Shown: one piece after another, positions 8,430 through 16,431 of the stretch
Position numbering within the stretch: position 1 is the first letter of the stretch
Layout of the letters: the number at the start of each line of letters is the position of its first letter
Assembly: GCF_026341035.1 (NCBI RefSeq)
Contig: NZ_JAPEOQ010000001.1
Coordinates: forward strand, 2,418,001 to 2,482,000
DNA from: Streptomyces sp. NBC_01016
GTDB taxonomy: Bacteria > Actinomycetota > Actinomycetes > Streptomycetales > Streptomycetaceae
Reading direction: 5' to 3'
Length of the DNA: 64,000 nucleotides
Notes under the pieces: model-generated
What the model was told of the DNA's origin: nothing
What the model saw: the letters and a program-made list of their open reading frames with translations, nothing else
Databases searched by the model: none
Translations under genes and position numbers: made by a program

Positions 8430-8890
8430 CCACGACCCTCACGGTGAACGGCCTGCCCGAACTCAAGAAGCTGTCCGGCACGGACCTCGGCACCAGCGAC
8501 TGGCTCGAGATCACCCAGGACCGCATCAACACGTTCGCCGACGCGACGGGCGACCACCAGTGGATCCACGTGGACCCCGAACGCGCCGCGGCGGGCCCCT
8601 TCGGCGCCCCGATCGCCCACGGCTACCTGACCCTCTCCCTCTTCATCCCCCTCTTCACCGACCTCCTGGACGTCCAGGGCGTCACCACAAAGGTCAACTA
8701 CGGCCTCAACAAGGTCCGCTTCCCGTCCCCGGTCAAGGCGGGCTCCCGCATCCGCCTGTCGGCGCGGGTGGCATCAGTGGAAGAGGTGTCAGGCGATGGA
8801 GCCCAAATCACCATCGACGGAACCATAGAAATAGAGGGCACCCAGAAGCCGGCAGCAGTCCTCCAAAGCGTCTCCCGCTTCTACGCCTGA
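8426..8890 (+). CDS. MaoC-family (R)-specific enoyl-CoA hydratase
   Basis: 154 aa single hot-dog domain. The hydratase-2 motif is clear: FADATGDHQWIHVDPERAAA, then GPFGAPIAHGYLTLSL, with the catalytic Asp/His pair. It would hydrate trans-2-enoyl-CoA to (3R)-hydroxyacyl-CoA, the substrate expected for the SDR upstream. Translationally coupled to the ligase by ATGA. Last gene of the operon, followed by a strong hairpin. Confidence 0.9.
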   Translation: MTTTLTVNGLPELKKLSGTDLGTSDWLEITQDRINTFADATGDHQWIHVDPERAAAGPFGAPIAHGYLTLSLFIPLFTDLLDVQGVTTKVNYGLNKVRFPSPVKAGSRIRLSARVASVEEVSGDGAQITIDGTIEIEGTQKPAAVLQSVSRFYA

Positions 8891-8901
8891 CACGCAAACG
8901 C

Positions 8902-8945
8902 AAAAAGACCCCGCCGACAGCGTCTCCGCTGCTGACGGGGTCTTT
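8902..8945. terminator. Bidirectional intrinsic terminator
   Basis: AAAGACCCCG pairs with CGGGGTCTTT around an inner AGCG/CGCT stem. It has an A-run on the left and T-run on the right, so it can end the MaoC operon (plus) and the tRNA-Arg transcript (minus). Confidence 0.85.
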
Positions 8946-8963
8946 CAGGCACCCAATTCAAGG

Positions 8964-9035
8964 TGCCCCCGGCAGGATTCGAACCTGCGCACCCGGCTCC
9001 GGAGGCCGATGCTCTATCCCCTGAGCTACGGGGGC
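8964..9035 (-). tRNA. tRNA-Arg (CCG anticodon)
   Basis: 72 nt cloverleaf on the minus strand. Acceptor GCCCCCG pairs with CGGGGGC, discriminator A; D arm GCTC/GAGC; anticodon stem TCGGC/GCCGG with loop CTCCGGA, giving anticodon CCG; T arm GCAGG TTCGAAT CCTGC. CCA is not encoded. A -10 like TAGTGT (complement of 9067-9072) lies upstream. It decodes CGG, a common codon at this GC content. Confidence 0.97.
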
Positions 9036-9185
9036 GTGTGCCGCGCTGTGCGTGGCGACGGGTAGAACACTACCAGCTCCTTTGAGGTCCTCAGGAACGG
9101 GTTATTGGGCGGGGAGCGGCGGGGTTCGTGTCGCCTGTAGGGGGCGGAAGTGGGGAAAACCCGGACGCGGTGACCGGTGTCGACC

Positions 9186-9200
9186 TACTCTCGAGTTGTG
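9186..9200 (+). promoter_or_regulatory. -10 box of a leaderless promoter (receiver gene)
   Basis: TACTCT at 9186-9191 lies exactly 6 nt before the GTG at 9198, so the predicted transcription start coincides with the start codon. No Shine-Dalgarno sequence is present. Confidence 0.45.
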
Positions 9201-9674
9201 CCAGGCGCGTCCGGCCGAGTCCTTGTCGTGGACGACAACAAGGTGATTCGGCAGCTGATCAGGGTCAATCTCGAGCTGGAGGGCTTCGAGGTCGTGACCG
9301 CGGCCGATGGTGCCGAGTGTTTGGAAGTGATCGACCAGGTGCGGCCCGACGTCGTCACGCTGGACGTCGTCATGCCCCGGCTCGACGGGCTGCGGACCGC
9401 CGCCCGGCTGCGGGCGGACGCCCGTACGCGTTCGTTGCCCATCGTCATCGTCAGCGCCTGCACCCAGTACGAGGTCGAGAGCGGGCTCGATGTCGGCGTC
9501 GACGCGTTTCTCGCCAAGCCCTTCGAGCCCAGCGAACTGGTGCGTGTCGTACGGCAGTTGAGCGAGCAGGGGCGTGCGGGGGCGGCCCCCGGCGGTGCCT
9601 CCCGCGCGGGTGCAGGGCGCCCCGTGAGTGCCGCAGATGACGCCGAGCAGGCCACCCGCACGGCCGACGCCTGA
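9198..9674 (+). CDS. Single-domain response regulator (receiver only)
   Basis: 158 aa. A CheY-like receiver occupies residues about 5-120: VLVVDDNK (acidic pocket), phosphoacceptor Asp in VVTLDVVMPRLDGLR, conserved Ser in IVIVSAC, and Lys in FLAKPFEPSELV. The remaining 35 residues are Ala/Gly-rich with no output domain. No histidine kinase is adjacent, so it is an orphan that probably acts through protein contacts. The GTG at 9198 is chosen because the family begins there and the -10 box is 6 nt upstream. Confidence 0.88.
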   Translation: MPGASGRVLVVDDNKVIRQLIRVNLELEGFEVVTAADGAECLEVIDQVRPDVVTLDVVMPRLDGLRTAARLRADARTRSLPIVIVSACTQYEVESGLDVGVDAFLAKPFEPSELVRVVRQLSEQGRAGAAPGGASRAGAGRPVSAADDAEQATRTADA

Positions 9675-9753
9675 GCGTCCCGCCGGCCCGGCTCCCCGTC
9701 CGTATCCCGGACCTTCCGGGAAACCGACTCGCCTACCCACCCCCCTCCTCCCA

Positions 9754-9768
9754 TACGCTTGTCCCGTG
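9754..9768 (+). promoter_or_regulatory. -10 box of a leaderless promoter (ArgS-like gene)
   Basis: TACGCT at 9754-9759 is followed by 6 nt and the GTG at 9766. No ribosome site is seen. It would give a leaderless transcript reading on toward lysA. Confidence 0.5.
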
Positions 9769-10878
9769 ACCCCCGCCGAGCTCTCCCGCACCGTCCTGCG
9801 CGCCGTCCGTCGCGCGGTCGACGACGGCGAGCTCGACGCGGCCGTGTGCGCGGCGGGCGAGGAGCGGATCGTCGTCGAGCGGCCGCGGGCCGGCGGGCAG
9901 GGGGACTACGCCACCAACGTCGCGCTGCAGCTCGCCCGCCCTGCCGGACGGCCCCCGCGTCAGGTCGCCGAGATCCTGTCCCGGCGGCTCGGGGAGAGCC
10001 CCGGTATCGACGGTGTCGTCGTCACCGGACCCGGGTTTCTCAATGTCAGGCTGTCGGAATCCGCGTCCGCCTCCGGCGCGCTCGTCGCGGAGATCCTGAG
10101 CGCCGGGGAGCGATACGGGTTCGCTGAAGGCGCCACCGCCACCGCCACCGGTCAGGTTGTTCAGTTGCACGCTCCCGACGAGGTGCGTGCCCTCGTCGTC
10201 ATGGACTCCGTCGCCCGTCTGCTGCGCTCCCAGGGCTTCCTCGTACGGACCAGCTGCGCAGGCCGGCCCCGGCCCGAGTGGGTCGACGTCCTCGGCGTCC
10301 AGGTCGACGCGAGCGGCAGCGCACCCATTGATGTCAACGTACGACCCGTGCCCGCCCCCGCCGACCCCGTACCGCTCGGCCGCGACGCCGCCCGCTGGGC
10401 CCTGCTCCACCCCGCGGCCCACGACCGGCCCCGCATCGGCGACGACGAGCACAAGCACGAGCACCTCGCCCAGCGCGAGTCCAATCCGCTCTTCCGCGTC
10501 CGGTACGCCCACGCCCGCACCCACGCCCTGACCCGCAACGCCGCGGACCTCGGCTTCACCGCCGACCTCGCCAGACCCGCCGACACCGCCGGGCATGCCG
10601 AAGACGTACCCGGTCACGAAGACCTCGTCGCCGTGCTCGCCGACCACCCCCGCATCCTCCGCGCCGCAGCCGAGCAGCACGCCCCCGACCGGCTCGCCCG
10701 GCACCTCGTCGGCGTTGCCGACACCTTCATGGCCTCGCTCTGTCCGGCCGTACTGCCCCAAGGCGAGGAGAAACCCTCGGCCGCCCACCGTGCCCGGCTC
10801 GCGCTCGCCGAAGCCGTCGGGACGGTGCTCGCAGGCGGCCTGACCCTGCTCGGCATCGACGCACCCGAACATCTGTGA
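9766..10878 (+). CDS. nrtL: ArgS-related anticodon-binding protein lacking the catalytic core
   Basis: 370 aa against about 580 for arginyl-tRNA synthetase. The N-terminal additional domain is intact (GDYATNVALQLA, GPGFLNVRLS) and so is the C-terminal DALR anticodon-binding domain (NPLFRVRYAHARTHALTRNA). Between them the Rossmann catalytic domain is shortened: the HIGH segment has become LHAPDEV near residue 130, and no KMSK is seen. It should bind tRNA without charging it. In other actinobacteria argS sits directly before lysA, so this is probably a decayed but retained second argS. The name NrtL is from memory of family annotation. Confidence 0.85.
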   Translation: MTPAELSRTVLRAVRRAVDDGELDAAVCAAGEERIVVERPRAGGQGDYATNVALQLARPAGRPPRQVAEILSRRLGESPGIDGVVVTGPGFLNVRLSESASASGALVAEILSAGERYGFAEGATATATGQVVQLHAPDEVRALVVMDSVARLLRSQGFLVRTSCAGRPRPEWVDVLGVQVDASGSAPIDVNVRPVPAPADPVPLGRDAARWALLHPAAHDRPRIGDDEHKHEHLAQRESNPLFRVRYAHARTHALTRNAADLGFTADLARPADTAGHAEDVPGHEDLVAVLADHPRILRAAAEQHAPDRLARHLVGVADTFMASLCPAVLPQGEEKPSAAHRARLALAEAVGTVLAGGLTLLGIDAPEHL

Positions 10879-10910
10879 CACAGAAGTAGACGAAGAGAGC
10901 CACCGCAGCC

Positions 10911-12305
10911 ATGAGCCGTTCCGCACACCCCGCCGGCCCCCGTCACGCCGACGTCCTGCCCGAGGGCCACTACAACAGCGCCCCGCCCACCGACCTCAAC
11001 GTCCTCGACCCGAAGGTGTGGGCGCAGACCGTGGCCCGTGCCGGCGACGGCGGCGTCAGCGTCGGCGGCATCGAGGTCGCCCGGCTCGCCGAGGAGTTCG
11101 GCACGCCGGCGTACTTCCTCGACGAGACCGACTTCCGTGCCAGGTGCGCCGCCTGGCGTGACGCCTTCGGGCCCGACGCCGATGTCTTCTATGCCGGTAA
11201 GGCCTTCCTCAGCCGCGCTGTCGTGCGGTGGCTGGACGAGGAGGGGCTGAATCTGGATGTCTGCTCGGGGGGCGAGCTTGCTACCGCGCTCTCCGCGGGC
11301 ATGCCCGCCGAGCGCATCGCCTTCCACGGCAACAACAAGACCGAGGAAGAGATCAGCCGCGCGGTCCAGGTCGGCGTCGGGCGCATCGTGCTCGACTCCT
11401 TCCAGGAGATCGCGCGCGTCGCCCACATCGCCGACGGCCTCGGCAAGCGGCAGCGCGTGCAGATCCGCGTCACCGTGGGCGTCGAGGCGCACACCCACGA
11501 GTTCATCGCCACCGCGCACGAGGACCAGAAGTTCGGCATCGCCCTCGCCGACGGGCAGGCGGCGGAGGCCGTGCGGCGCGCCATCAAGCTGGATGGCATC
11601 GAGCTCATCGGCATTCACAGCCACATCGGGTCGCAGATCTTCGACATGGCGGGCTTTGAAGTTGCCGCGCGCCGTGTGGTCGGGCTGCTCGCCGAGGTGC
11701 GCGACGAGCACGGCATCGAGCTTCCCGAGATCGACCTCGGTGGCGGCCTCGGCATCGCCTACACCAGCGACGACGACCCCCGCGAGCCGCACGAGATCGC
11801 CAAGGCGCTCAACGAGATCGTCGGCCGTGAGTGCGAGGCGGCGAACCTCCGCACCCCCCGTATCTCCGTCGAGCCCGGCCGCGCCATCGTCGGCCCGACC
11901 GCCTTCACGCTCTACACCGTCGGCACCGTCAAGCCGCTCGAGGGACTGCGTACCTACGTCTCCGTCGACGGCGGCATGTCCGACAACATTCGCACCGCGC
12001 TCTACGACGCCGAGTACACCGTCGCCCTCGTCTCCCGCCGCTCCGAGGCCGAGCCGATGCTCGTCCGTGTCGTCGGCAAGCACTGTGAGAGTGGCGACAT
12101 CGTCGTGAAGGACGCGTTCCTGCCGTCCGATGTCGCTGCCGGGGACCTCATCGCCGTGCCGGCCACCGGCGCGTACTGCCGCTCCATGGCCAGCAACTAC
12201 AACCACGCACTTCGCCCGCCCGTCGTCGCCGTGCGCGACGGCGAGGCCCGGGTGATCGTCCGGCGCGAGACGGAGGAAGATCTCCTGCGTCTCGACGTCG
12301 GATAA
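10911..12305 (+). CDS. lysA: Diaminopimelate decarboxylase
   Basis: 464 aa PLP enzyme of fold type III converting meso-diaminopimelate to L-lysine, the last step of lysine synthesis. The PLP lysine lies in VFYAGKAF near residue 95; HSHIGSQIF, the phosphate-binding DLGGGLGI, SVEPGRAIVG and the C-terminal CESGDIV/GAYCRSMASNYN dimer-site Cys are all present. An approximately 45-residue N-terminal extension is usual for actinobacterial LysA. It follows the ArgS-like gene by 32 nt with AAGAGAG as ribosome site, so the two are probably cotranscribed. Confidence 0.97.
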   Translation: MSRSAHPAGPRHADVLPEGHYNSAPPTDLNVLDPKVWAQTVARAGDGGVSVGGIEVARLAEEFGTPAYFLDETDFRARCAAWRDAFGPDADVFYAGKAFLSRAVVRWLDEEGLNLDVCSGGELATALSAGMPAERIAFHGNNKTEEEISRAVQVGVGRIVLDSFQEIARVAHIADGLGKRQRVQIRVTVGVEAHTHEFIATAHEDQKFGIALADGQAAEAVRRAIKLDGIELIGIHSHIGSQIFDMAGFEVAARRVVGLLAEVRDEHGIELPEIDLGGGLGIAYTSDDDPREPHEIAKALNEIVGRECEAANLRTPRISVEPGRAIVGPTAFTLYTVGTVKPLEGLRTYVSVDGGMSDNIRTALYDAEYTVALVSRRSEAEPMLVRVVGKHCESGDIVVKDAFLPSDVAAGDLIAVPATGAYCRSMASNYNHALRPPVVAVRDGEARVIVRRETEEDLLRLDVG

Positions 12306-12310
12306 ATGAA

Positions 12311-12410
12311 ATCTACGTCTCACGATCCGGACCGGGGGCTGAAACCCCGGTCCGGTGGGTGAGACTGGACCCACCGTAGATACACGTAGCGATACACGTA
12401 GAGATACGTC
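12311..12410 (+). promoter_or_regulatory. Structured leader upstream of hom with alternative hairpins and direct repeats
   Basis: A three-part stem: ATCTACG (12311-12317) with CGTAGAT (12375-12381), GTCTCAC (12317-12323) with GTGAGAC (12359-12365), and CCGGACCGGGG (12327-12337) with CCCCGGTCCGG (12345-12355). A competing hairpin pairs GGTGGGT (12354-12360) with ACCCACC (12369-12375). Then come GTAG-n-GATACACG repeats at 12376, 12386 and 12398. No T-run follows the stem. It may be a lysA terminator, an attenuator or a binding site. Confidence 0.5.
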
Positions 12411-12444
12411 GAAGTATCGGAAGCAGTAGAGGAAACGAGGTCGC

Positions 12445-13737
12445 ATGATGCGTACGCGTCCACTGAAGGTGGCGCTGCTGGGCTGTGGGGTTGTCGGCTC
12501 AGAGGTGGCGCGCATCATGACGACGCACGCCGACGACCTCGCCGCCCGGATCGGTGCCCCCGTCGAGCTCGCGGGTGTGGCCGTGCGGCGGCCCTCCCGG
12601 GTCCGCGAGGGAATCGATCCCGCGCTGGTCACCACCGACGCCACCGCGCTCGTGAAACGCGGCGACATCGATGTGGTCGTCGAGGTCATCGGCGGGATCG
12701 AGCCCGCGCGCACCCTCATCACCACCGCCTTCGAGCACGGCGCCTCCGTCGTCTCCGCCAACAAGGCGCTCGTCGCCCAGGACGGCGACGCCCTGCACGC
12801 CGCGGCCGTGGAGCACGGCGAGGACCTCTACTACGAGGCCGCGGTCGCCGGCGCGATCCCGCTGGTCAGGCCGCTGCGCGAGTCGCTCGCGGGGGACAAG
12901 GTCAACCGCGTCCTCGGCATCGTGAACGGCACGACGAACTTCATCCTCGACGCCATGGACTCGACCGGCGCCGGCTACCAGGAAGCGCTCGACGAGGCCA
13001 CCGCCCTCGGGTACGCCGAAGCCGACCCGACCGCCGACGTCGAGGGCTTCGACGCCGCCGCCAAGGCCGCCATCCTCGCCGGAATCGCCTTCCACACCCG
13101 CGTCCGCCTCGACGACGTGTACCGCGAGGGCATGACCGAGGTGACCGCCGCCGACTTCGCGTCCGCGAAGCAGATGGGCTGCACCATCAAGCTGCTCGCC
13201 ATCTGCGAGCGGGCCGCCGACGGGCAGTCCGTCACCGCCCGCGTGCACCCGGCGATGATCCCGCTGTCCCACCCGCTGGCCTCCGTGCGCGGCGCGTACA
13301 ACGCCGTCTTCGTCGAGGCCGAGGCCGCGGGCCAGCTCATGTTCTACGGGCCCGGTGCCGGCGGCTCGCCGACCGCGTCCGCCGTACTCGGCGACCTCGT
13401 CGCCGTCTGCCGCAACCGCCTGGGCGGCGCGACGGGACCCGGCCAGTCCGCGTACACGCAGCTGCCCGTCTCGCCGATGGGCGATGTCGTGACGCGGTAC
13501 CACATCAGCCTCGACGTGGCCGACAAGCCCGGCGTTCTCGCGCAGGTGGCGACGGTCTTCGCCGAGCACGGTGTCTCCATCGACACCGTGCGTCAGTCGG
13601 GGAAGGACGGCGAGGCCTCCCTCGTCGTCGTCACCCACCGCGCGGCCGACGCGGCCCTCACCGGGACCGTGGACGCGCTGCGTCAGCTCGACACCGTGCG
13701 CGGTGTCGCCAGCATCATGCGTGTTGAAGGGGAGTAG
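12445..13737 (+). CDS. hom: Homoserine dehydrogenase
   Basis: 430 aa. Reduces aspartate semialdehyde to homoserine, the branch point to threonine and methionine. N-terminal NAD(P) loop VALLGCGVVGSEVA, the catalytic region YYEAAVAGAIPLVRPLRESLAGD, NGTTNFILD, and a C-terminal ACT domain from about residue 350 (YHISLDVADKPGVLAQVATV) that usually gives threonine feedback. ATG 12445 or 12448 both follow GAGGAAACGAGG. It begins the hom-thrC unit, with thrC 6 nt downstream. Confidence 0.97.
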   Translation: MMRTRPLKVALLGCGVVGSEVARIMTTHADDLAARIGAPVELAGVAVRRPSRVREGIDPALVTTDATALVKRGDIDVVVEVIGGIEPARTLITTAFEHGASVVSANKALVAQDGDALHAAAVEHGEDLYYEAAVAGAIPLVRPLRESLAGDKVNRVLGIVNGTTNFILDAMDSTGAGYQEALDEATALGYAEADPTADVEGFDAAAKAAILAGIAFHTRVRLDDVYREGMTEVTAADFASAKQMGCTIKLLAICERAADGQSVTARVHPAMIPLSHPLASVRGAYNAVFVEAEAAGQLMFYGPGAGGSPTASAVLGDLVAVCRNRLGGATGPGQSAYTQLPVSPMGDVVTRYHISLDVADKPGVLAQVATVFAEHGVSIDTVRQSGKDGEASLVVVTHRAADAALTGTVDALRQLDTVRGVASIMRVEGE

Positions 13738-13743
13738 CAGCTC

Positions 13744-14811
13744 ATGACCGGACAGACCCACCAGTGGCGCGGCATCATCGAGGAGTACCGGGACCGGCTC
13801 CCGGTGACCGACACCACGCCGGTCGTGACACTGCGCGAGGGCAGTACGCCGCTCGTGCCCGCGCAGATGCTCTCCGAGCGCACCGGCTGTGAGGTGCACC
13901 TGAAGGTCGAGGGTGCCAACCCGACCGGTTCGTTCAAGGACCGCGGCATGACCATGGCCATCACGAAGGCCAAGGAGGAGGGCGCGAAGGCCGTCATCTG
14001 CGCCTCCACCGGCAACACCTCGGCCTCCGCCGCCGCGTACGCCGTGCGGGCCGGCATGGTCTGCGCCGTCCTCGTGCCGCAGGGCAAGATCGCGCTCGGC
14101 AAGATGGGCCAGGCGCTCGTCTACGGCTCGAAGATCCTCCAGGTCGACGGCAACTTCGACGACTGCCTGAACCTGGCCCGCGCCCTCTCCGAGAACTACC
14201 CGGTGGCGCTGGTCAACTCGGTCAACCCGTTCCGCATCGAGGGCCAGAAGACCGCCTCGTTCGAGATCGTGGACGCCCTCGGCGACGCGCCCGACATCCA
14301 CGTCCTCCCGGTCGGCAACGCCGGCAACATCACGGCCTACTGGAAGGGCTACAAGGAGTACGCGGCCGACAGCGTCTCCTCCCGCACTCCGCGCATGTGG
14401 GGCTTCCAGGCCTCCGGCTCCGCGCCGATCGTGCGCGGCGAGGTCGTCAAGGACCCCTCGACGATCGCCACCGCGATTCGCATCGGCAACCCCGCCTCGT
14501 GGCAGCACGCGCTCGCCGCGCGCGAGGAGTCCGGCGGCTTCATCGACGAGGTGACGGACCGTGAGATCCTGCGCGCCTACAAGCTGTTGGCGTCCCAGGA
14601 GGGTGTCTTCGTCGAGCCCGCGTCGGCCGCGTCCGTCGCCGGCCTGCTGAAGGCCGCCGAGCAGGGCAAGGTCGACCCCGGCCAGAAGATCGTCTGCACC
14701 GTCACGGGCAACGGTCTGAAGGACCCGGACTGGGCCGTCGCCGGCGCTCCGCAGCCGGTCACCGTGCCGGTCGACTCCGCCGCGGCCGCCGAGCGACTCG
14801 GTCTCGCCTGA
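13744..14811 (+). CDS. thrC: Threonine synthase
   Basis: 355 aa fold-type-II PLP enzyme converting O-phosphohomoserine to threonine. The PLP lysine is in [12 protein letters not shown] near residue 60; [14 protein letters not shown] and the glycine-rich phosphate loop [17 protein letters not shown] follow. This is the short (about 350 aa) bacterial class. It lies 6 nt after hom, so it is cotranscribed, while thrB is separated by 300 nt and has its own promoter candidate. Confidence 0.97.
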   Translation: MTGQTHQWRGIIEEYRDRLPVTDTTPVVTLREGSTPLVPAQMLSERTGCEVHLKVEGANPTGSFKDRGMTMAITKAKEEGAKAVICASTGNTSASAAAYAVRAGMVCAVLVPQGKIALGKMGQALVYGSKILQVDGNFDDCLNLARALSENYPVALVNSVNPFRIEGQKTASFEIVDALGDAPDIHVLPVGNAGNITAYWKGYKEYAADSVSSRTPRMWGFQASGSAPIVRGEVVKDPSTIATAIRIGNPASWQHALAAREESGGFIDEVTDREILRAYKLLASQEGVFVEPASAASVAGLLKAAEQGKVDPGQKIVCTVTGNGLKDPDWAVAGAPQPVTVPVDSAAAAERLGLA

Positions 14812-14877
14812 GGCGCACGTCTCGTAGGGCGACTCTTTAGGTGACGCTGACACGCCGTCAACTGGGCGTTTCAGTAC

Positions 14878-14930
14878 AGGGGGTGCACAGGGGGGCTTAC
14901 GACACGCATCGTGCGCCTCCTGTGCGCCCT
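14878..14930 (+). terminator. Long imperfect hairpin after thrC
   Basis: AGGGGGTGCACAGGGGGGC pairs imperfectly with GCGCCTCCTGTGCGCCCT across a 16-nt loop. No T-run, but the position 66 nt after the thrC stop suits termination. Confidence 0.45.
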
Positions 14931-14955
14931 ATGTCGCCACTGAACCTTCCTTCGA

Positions 14956-15071
14956 TAGGCTGTGTCGAACCCGCCCACCGCATATGCCGTGGTGCCGCCG
15001 CTGTTCCGTCGATCGCGGCCCGGGTGTCGACGCACGCATCACCAGACATCGACGCATCACAAGACATCGGA
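14956..15071 (+). promoter_or_regulatory. thrB promoter candidate and 18-bp tandem repeat in its leader
   Basis: TAGGCT at 14956-14961 is a good -10 candidate about 150 nt before thrB. The leader then holds two 18-nt copies in tandem, GCATCACCAGACATCGAC (15036-15053) and GCATCACAAGACATCGGA (15054-15071). I see no gene in the 302-nt gap between thrC and thrB. Confidence 0.4.
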
Positions 15072-15113
15072 AGTTCTCGAAACATCCCGTAGCTCAAGGA
15101 GAGTCATCGAGCG

Positions 15114-16031
15114 ATGGCCGGTCCCGCCTTCCGCGCCGCCGCCGTCAGGGTGCGCGTTCCCGCCACCAGCGCCAATCTCGGCCCGGGCTTCGACAGCCTC
15201 GGCCTGTCGCTGGGGCTCTACGACGACGTGGTCGTCAGGGTCGCCGACTCCGGCCTGAACATCGACATCGCCGGTGAGGGCTCCGAGACCCTGCCCCGCG
15301 ACGAGTCGCACCTTCTGATCCGGTCCCTGCGTACGGCCTTCGACGCCCTCGGCGGACAGCCGCGCGGCCTTGAAATCGTCTGCGCCAACCGCATCCCGCA
15401 CGGCCGTGGCCTGGGCTCTTCGTCCGCAGCGATCGTGTCCGCCGTGGTCGCCGCGCGCGCCGTGACGATAGGCGGCGGCGCCCTGCTCGACGACGCCGCG
15501 CTGCTCGAACTCGCCACCGAGATCGAGGGCCACCCCGACAACGTGGCCCCGTGCCTGCTCGGTGGCTTCACCATCGCGTGGACGGAGACCGGCGCAGGTC
15601 GCGCGATCCGTCTCGACGCGGCCAGTTCCATCGTTCCGGTGGTCTTCGTTCCCGGAAAGCCGGTCCTCACCGAAATGGCGCGAGGACTCCTGCCGCGCAC
15701 CGTCCCGCACGTGGACGCCGCGGCCAACGCGGGCCGGGCGGCCCTGCTCGTCGAGGCCCTGACCAGGCGCCCCGAGCTGCTGCTCCCGGCCACGGAAGAC
15801 CGTCTCCACCAGGAGTACCGGGCGCCGGCGATGCCGGAGAGCGCCGCCCTTGTGGAGCGGCTGCGGGCCGACGGGGTGCCCGCGATGATCTCCGGAGCGG
15901 GGCCGACGGTCCTCGCTCTGGTGGAGGAAGAAACGGCCGACAAGGTCGCCCGGCTGGCCGGGGAGGGCTGGGCGGCGAACCGCCTTGACCTCGATGTCGA
16001 CGGAGCGAGCGTGCTGCCGCTTGGCTCCTGA
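15114..16031 (+). CDS. thrB: Homoserine kinase
   Basis: 305 aa GHMP-family kinase phosphorylating homoserine to the ThrC substrate. The ATP loop is GRGLGSSSAAI near residue 97; the N-terminal VRVPATSANLGPGFDSLG and C-terminal MISGAGPTVLAL motifs are complete. ATG 15114 follows AAGGAGAG. It is downstream of thrC but separated by a hairpin, a promoter candidate and tandem repeats, suggesting partly separate control. Confidence 0.97.
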   Translation: MAGPAFRAAAVRVRVPATSANLGPGFDSLGLSLGLYDDVVVRVADSGLNIDIAGEGSETLPRDESHLLIRSLRTAFDALGGQPRGLEIVCANRIPHGRGLGSSSAAIVSAVVAARAVTIGGGALLDDAALLELATEIEGHPDNVAPCLLGGFTIAWTETGAGRAIRLDAASSIVPVVFVPGKPVLTEMARGLLPRTVPHVDAAANAGRAALLVEALTRRPELLLPATEDRLHQEYRAPAMPESAALVERLRADGVPAMISGAGPTVLALVEEETADKVARLAGEGWAANRLDLDVDGASVLPLGS

Positions 16032-16077
16032 CACCCGGTTGCCGGAATACGAGAGGGGGAATGTTTGTTGGATCCGG

Positions 16078-16431
16078 TAGTGTTAACCTCAAGTCTGCAC
16101 CCGGCCCTACCATGGCGAGGTGCTGTGTGTCCCCGTCAGGGACAACCATTCTTCCGGGAGCCTCCCCAGCGATTCTGTGCAGCGTCCTCGCATGTCGAGA
16201 CGTGGCGCTGAAGAGTGGCGAGCACGCTCCGGAACCGGCGTGACCGAGCCGCGTGACACAGAAATCCAGTGCACCCGCGGAATCGGGCTACGCCGTCACC
16301 ACCGAATTCTTCCGCCTCTTCGGCGGACAACCGCCCCGGCACACGGTCCGTACAGGCTGGACCACCGCCGGACAGCACAACACGGTCGCCGAGCCAGACA
16401 GGCCGACGTCCGCTCCAGGGAAGGACCCTTC
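16078..16431 (+). promoter_or_regulatory. Long rho leader region
   Basis: About 350 nt between thrB and the rho start. TAGTGT (16078-16083) and TAACCT (16084-16089) are overlapping -10 candidates, implying a leader of about 335 nt, which fits Rho autoregulation known in other bacteria. A 43-codon open frame (16112-16243) begins [10 protein letters not shown], and I cannot tell if it is translated. Apart from this I see no gene here. Confidence 0.4.

Noticed and set aside
8964..9035. tRNA-Arg as an integration site of a mobile element
   Set aside because: No integrase, no duplicated tRNA 3' end and no composition change nearby.
10614..12764. 716-codon minus-strand frame across lysA and hom
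   Set aside because: High-GC antisense artefact; lysA and hom on the plus strand have full family motifs.
12499..14853. 784-codon minus-strand frame across hom and thrC
   Set aside because: Antisense shadow of two clearly recognised genes; composition is Asp/Gly/Arg-rich noise.
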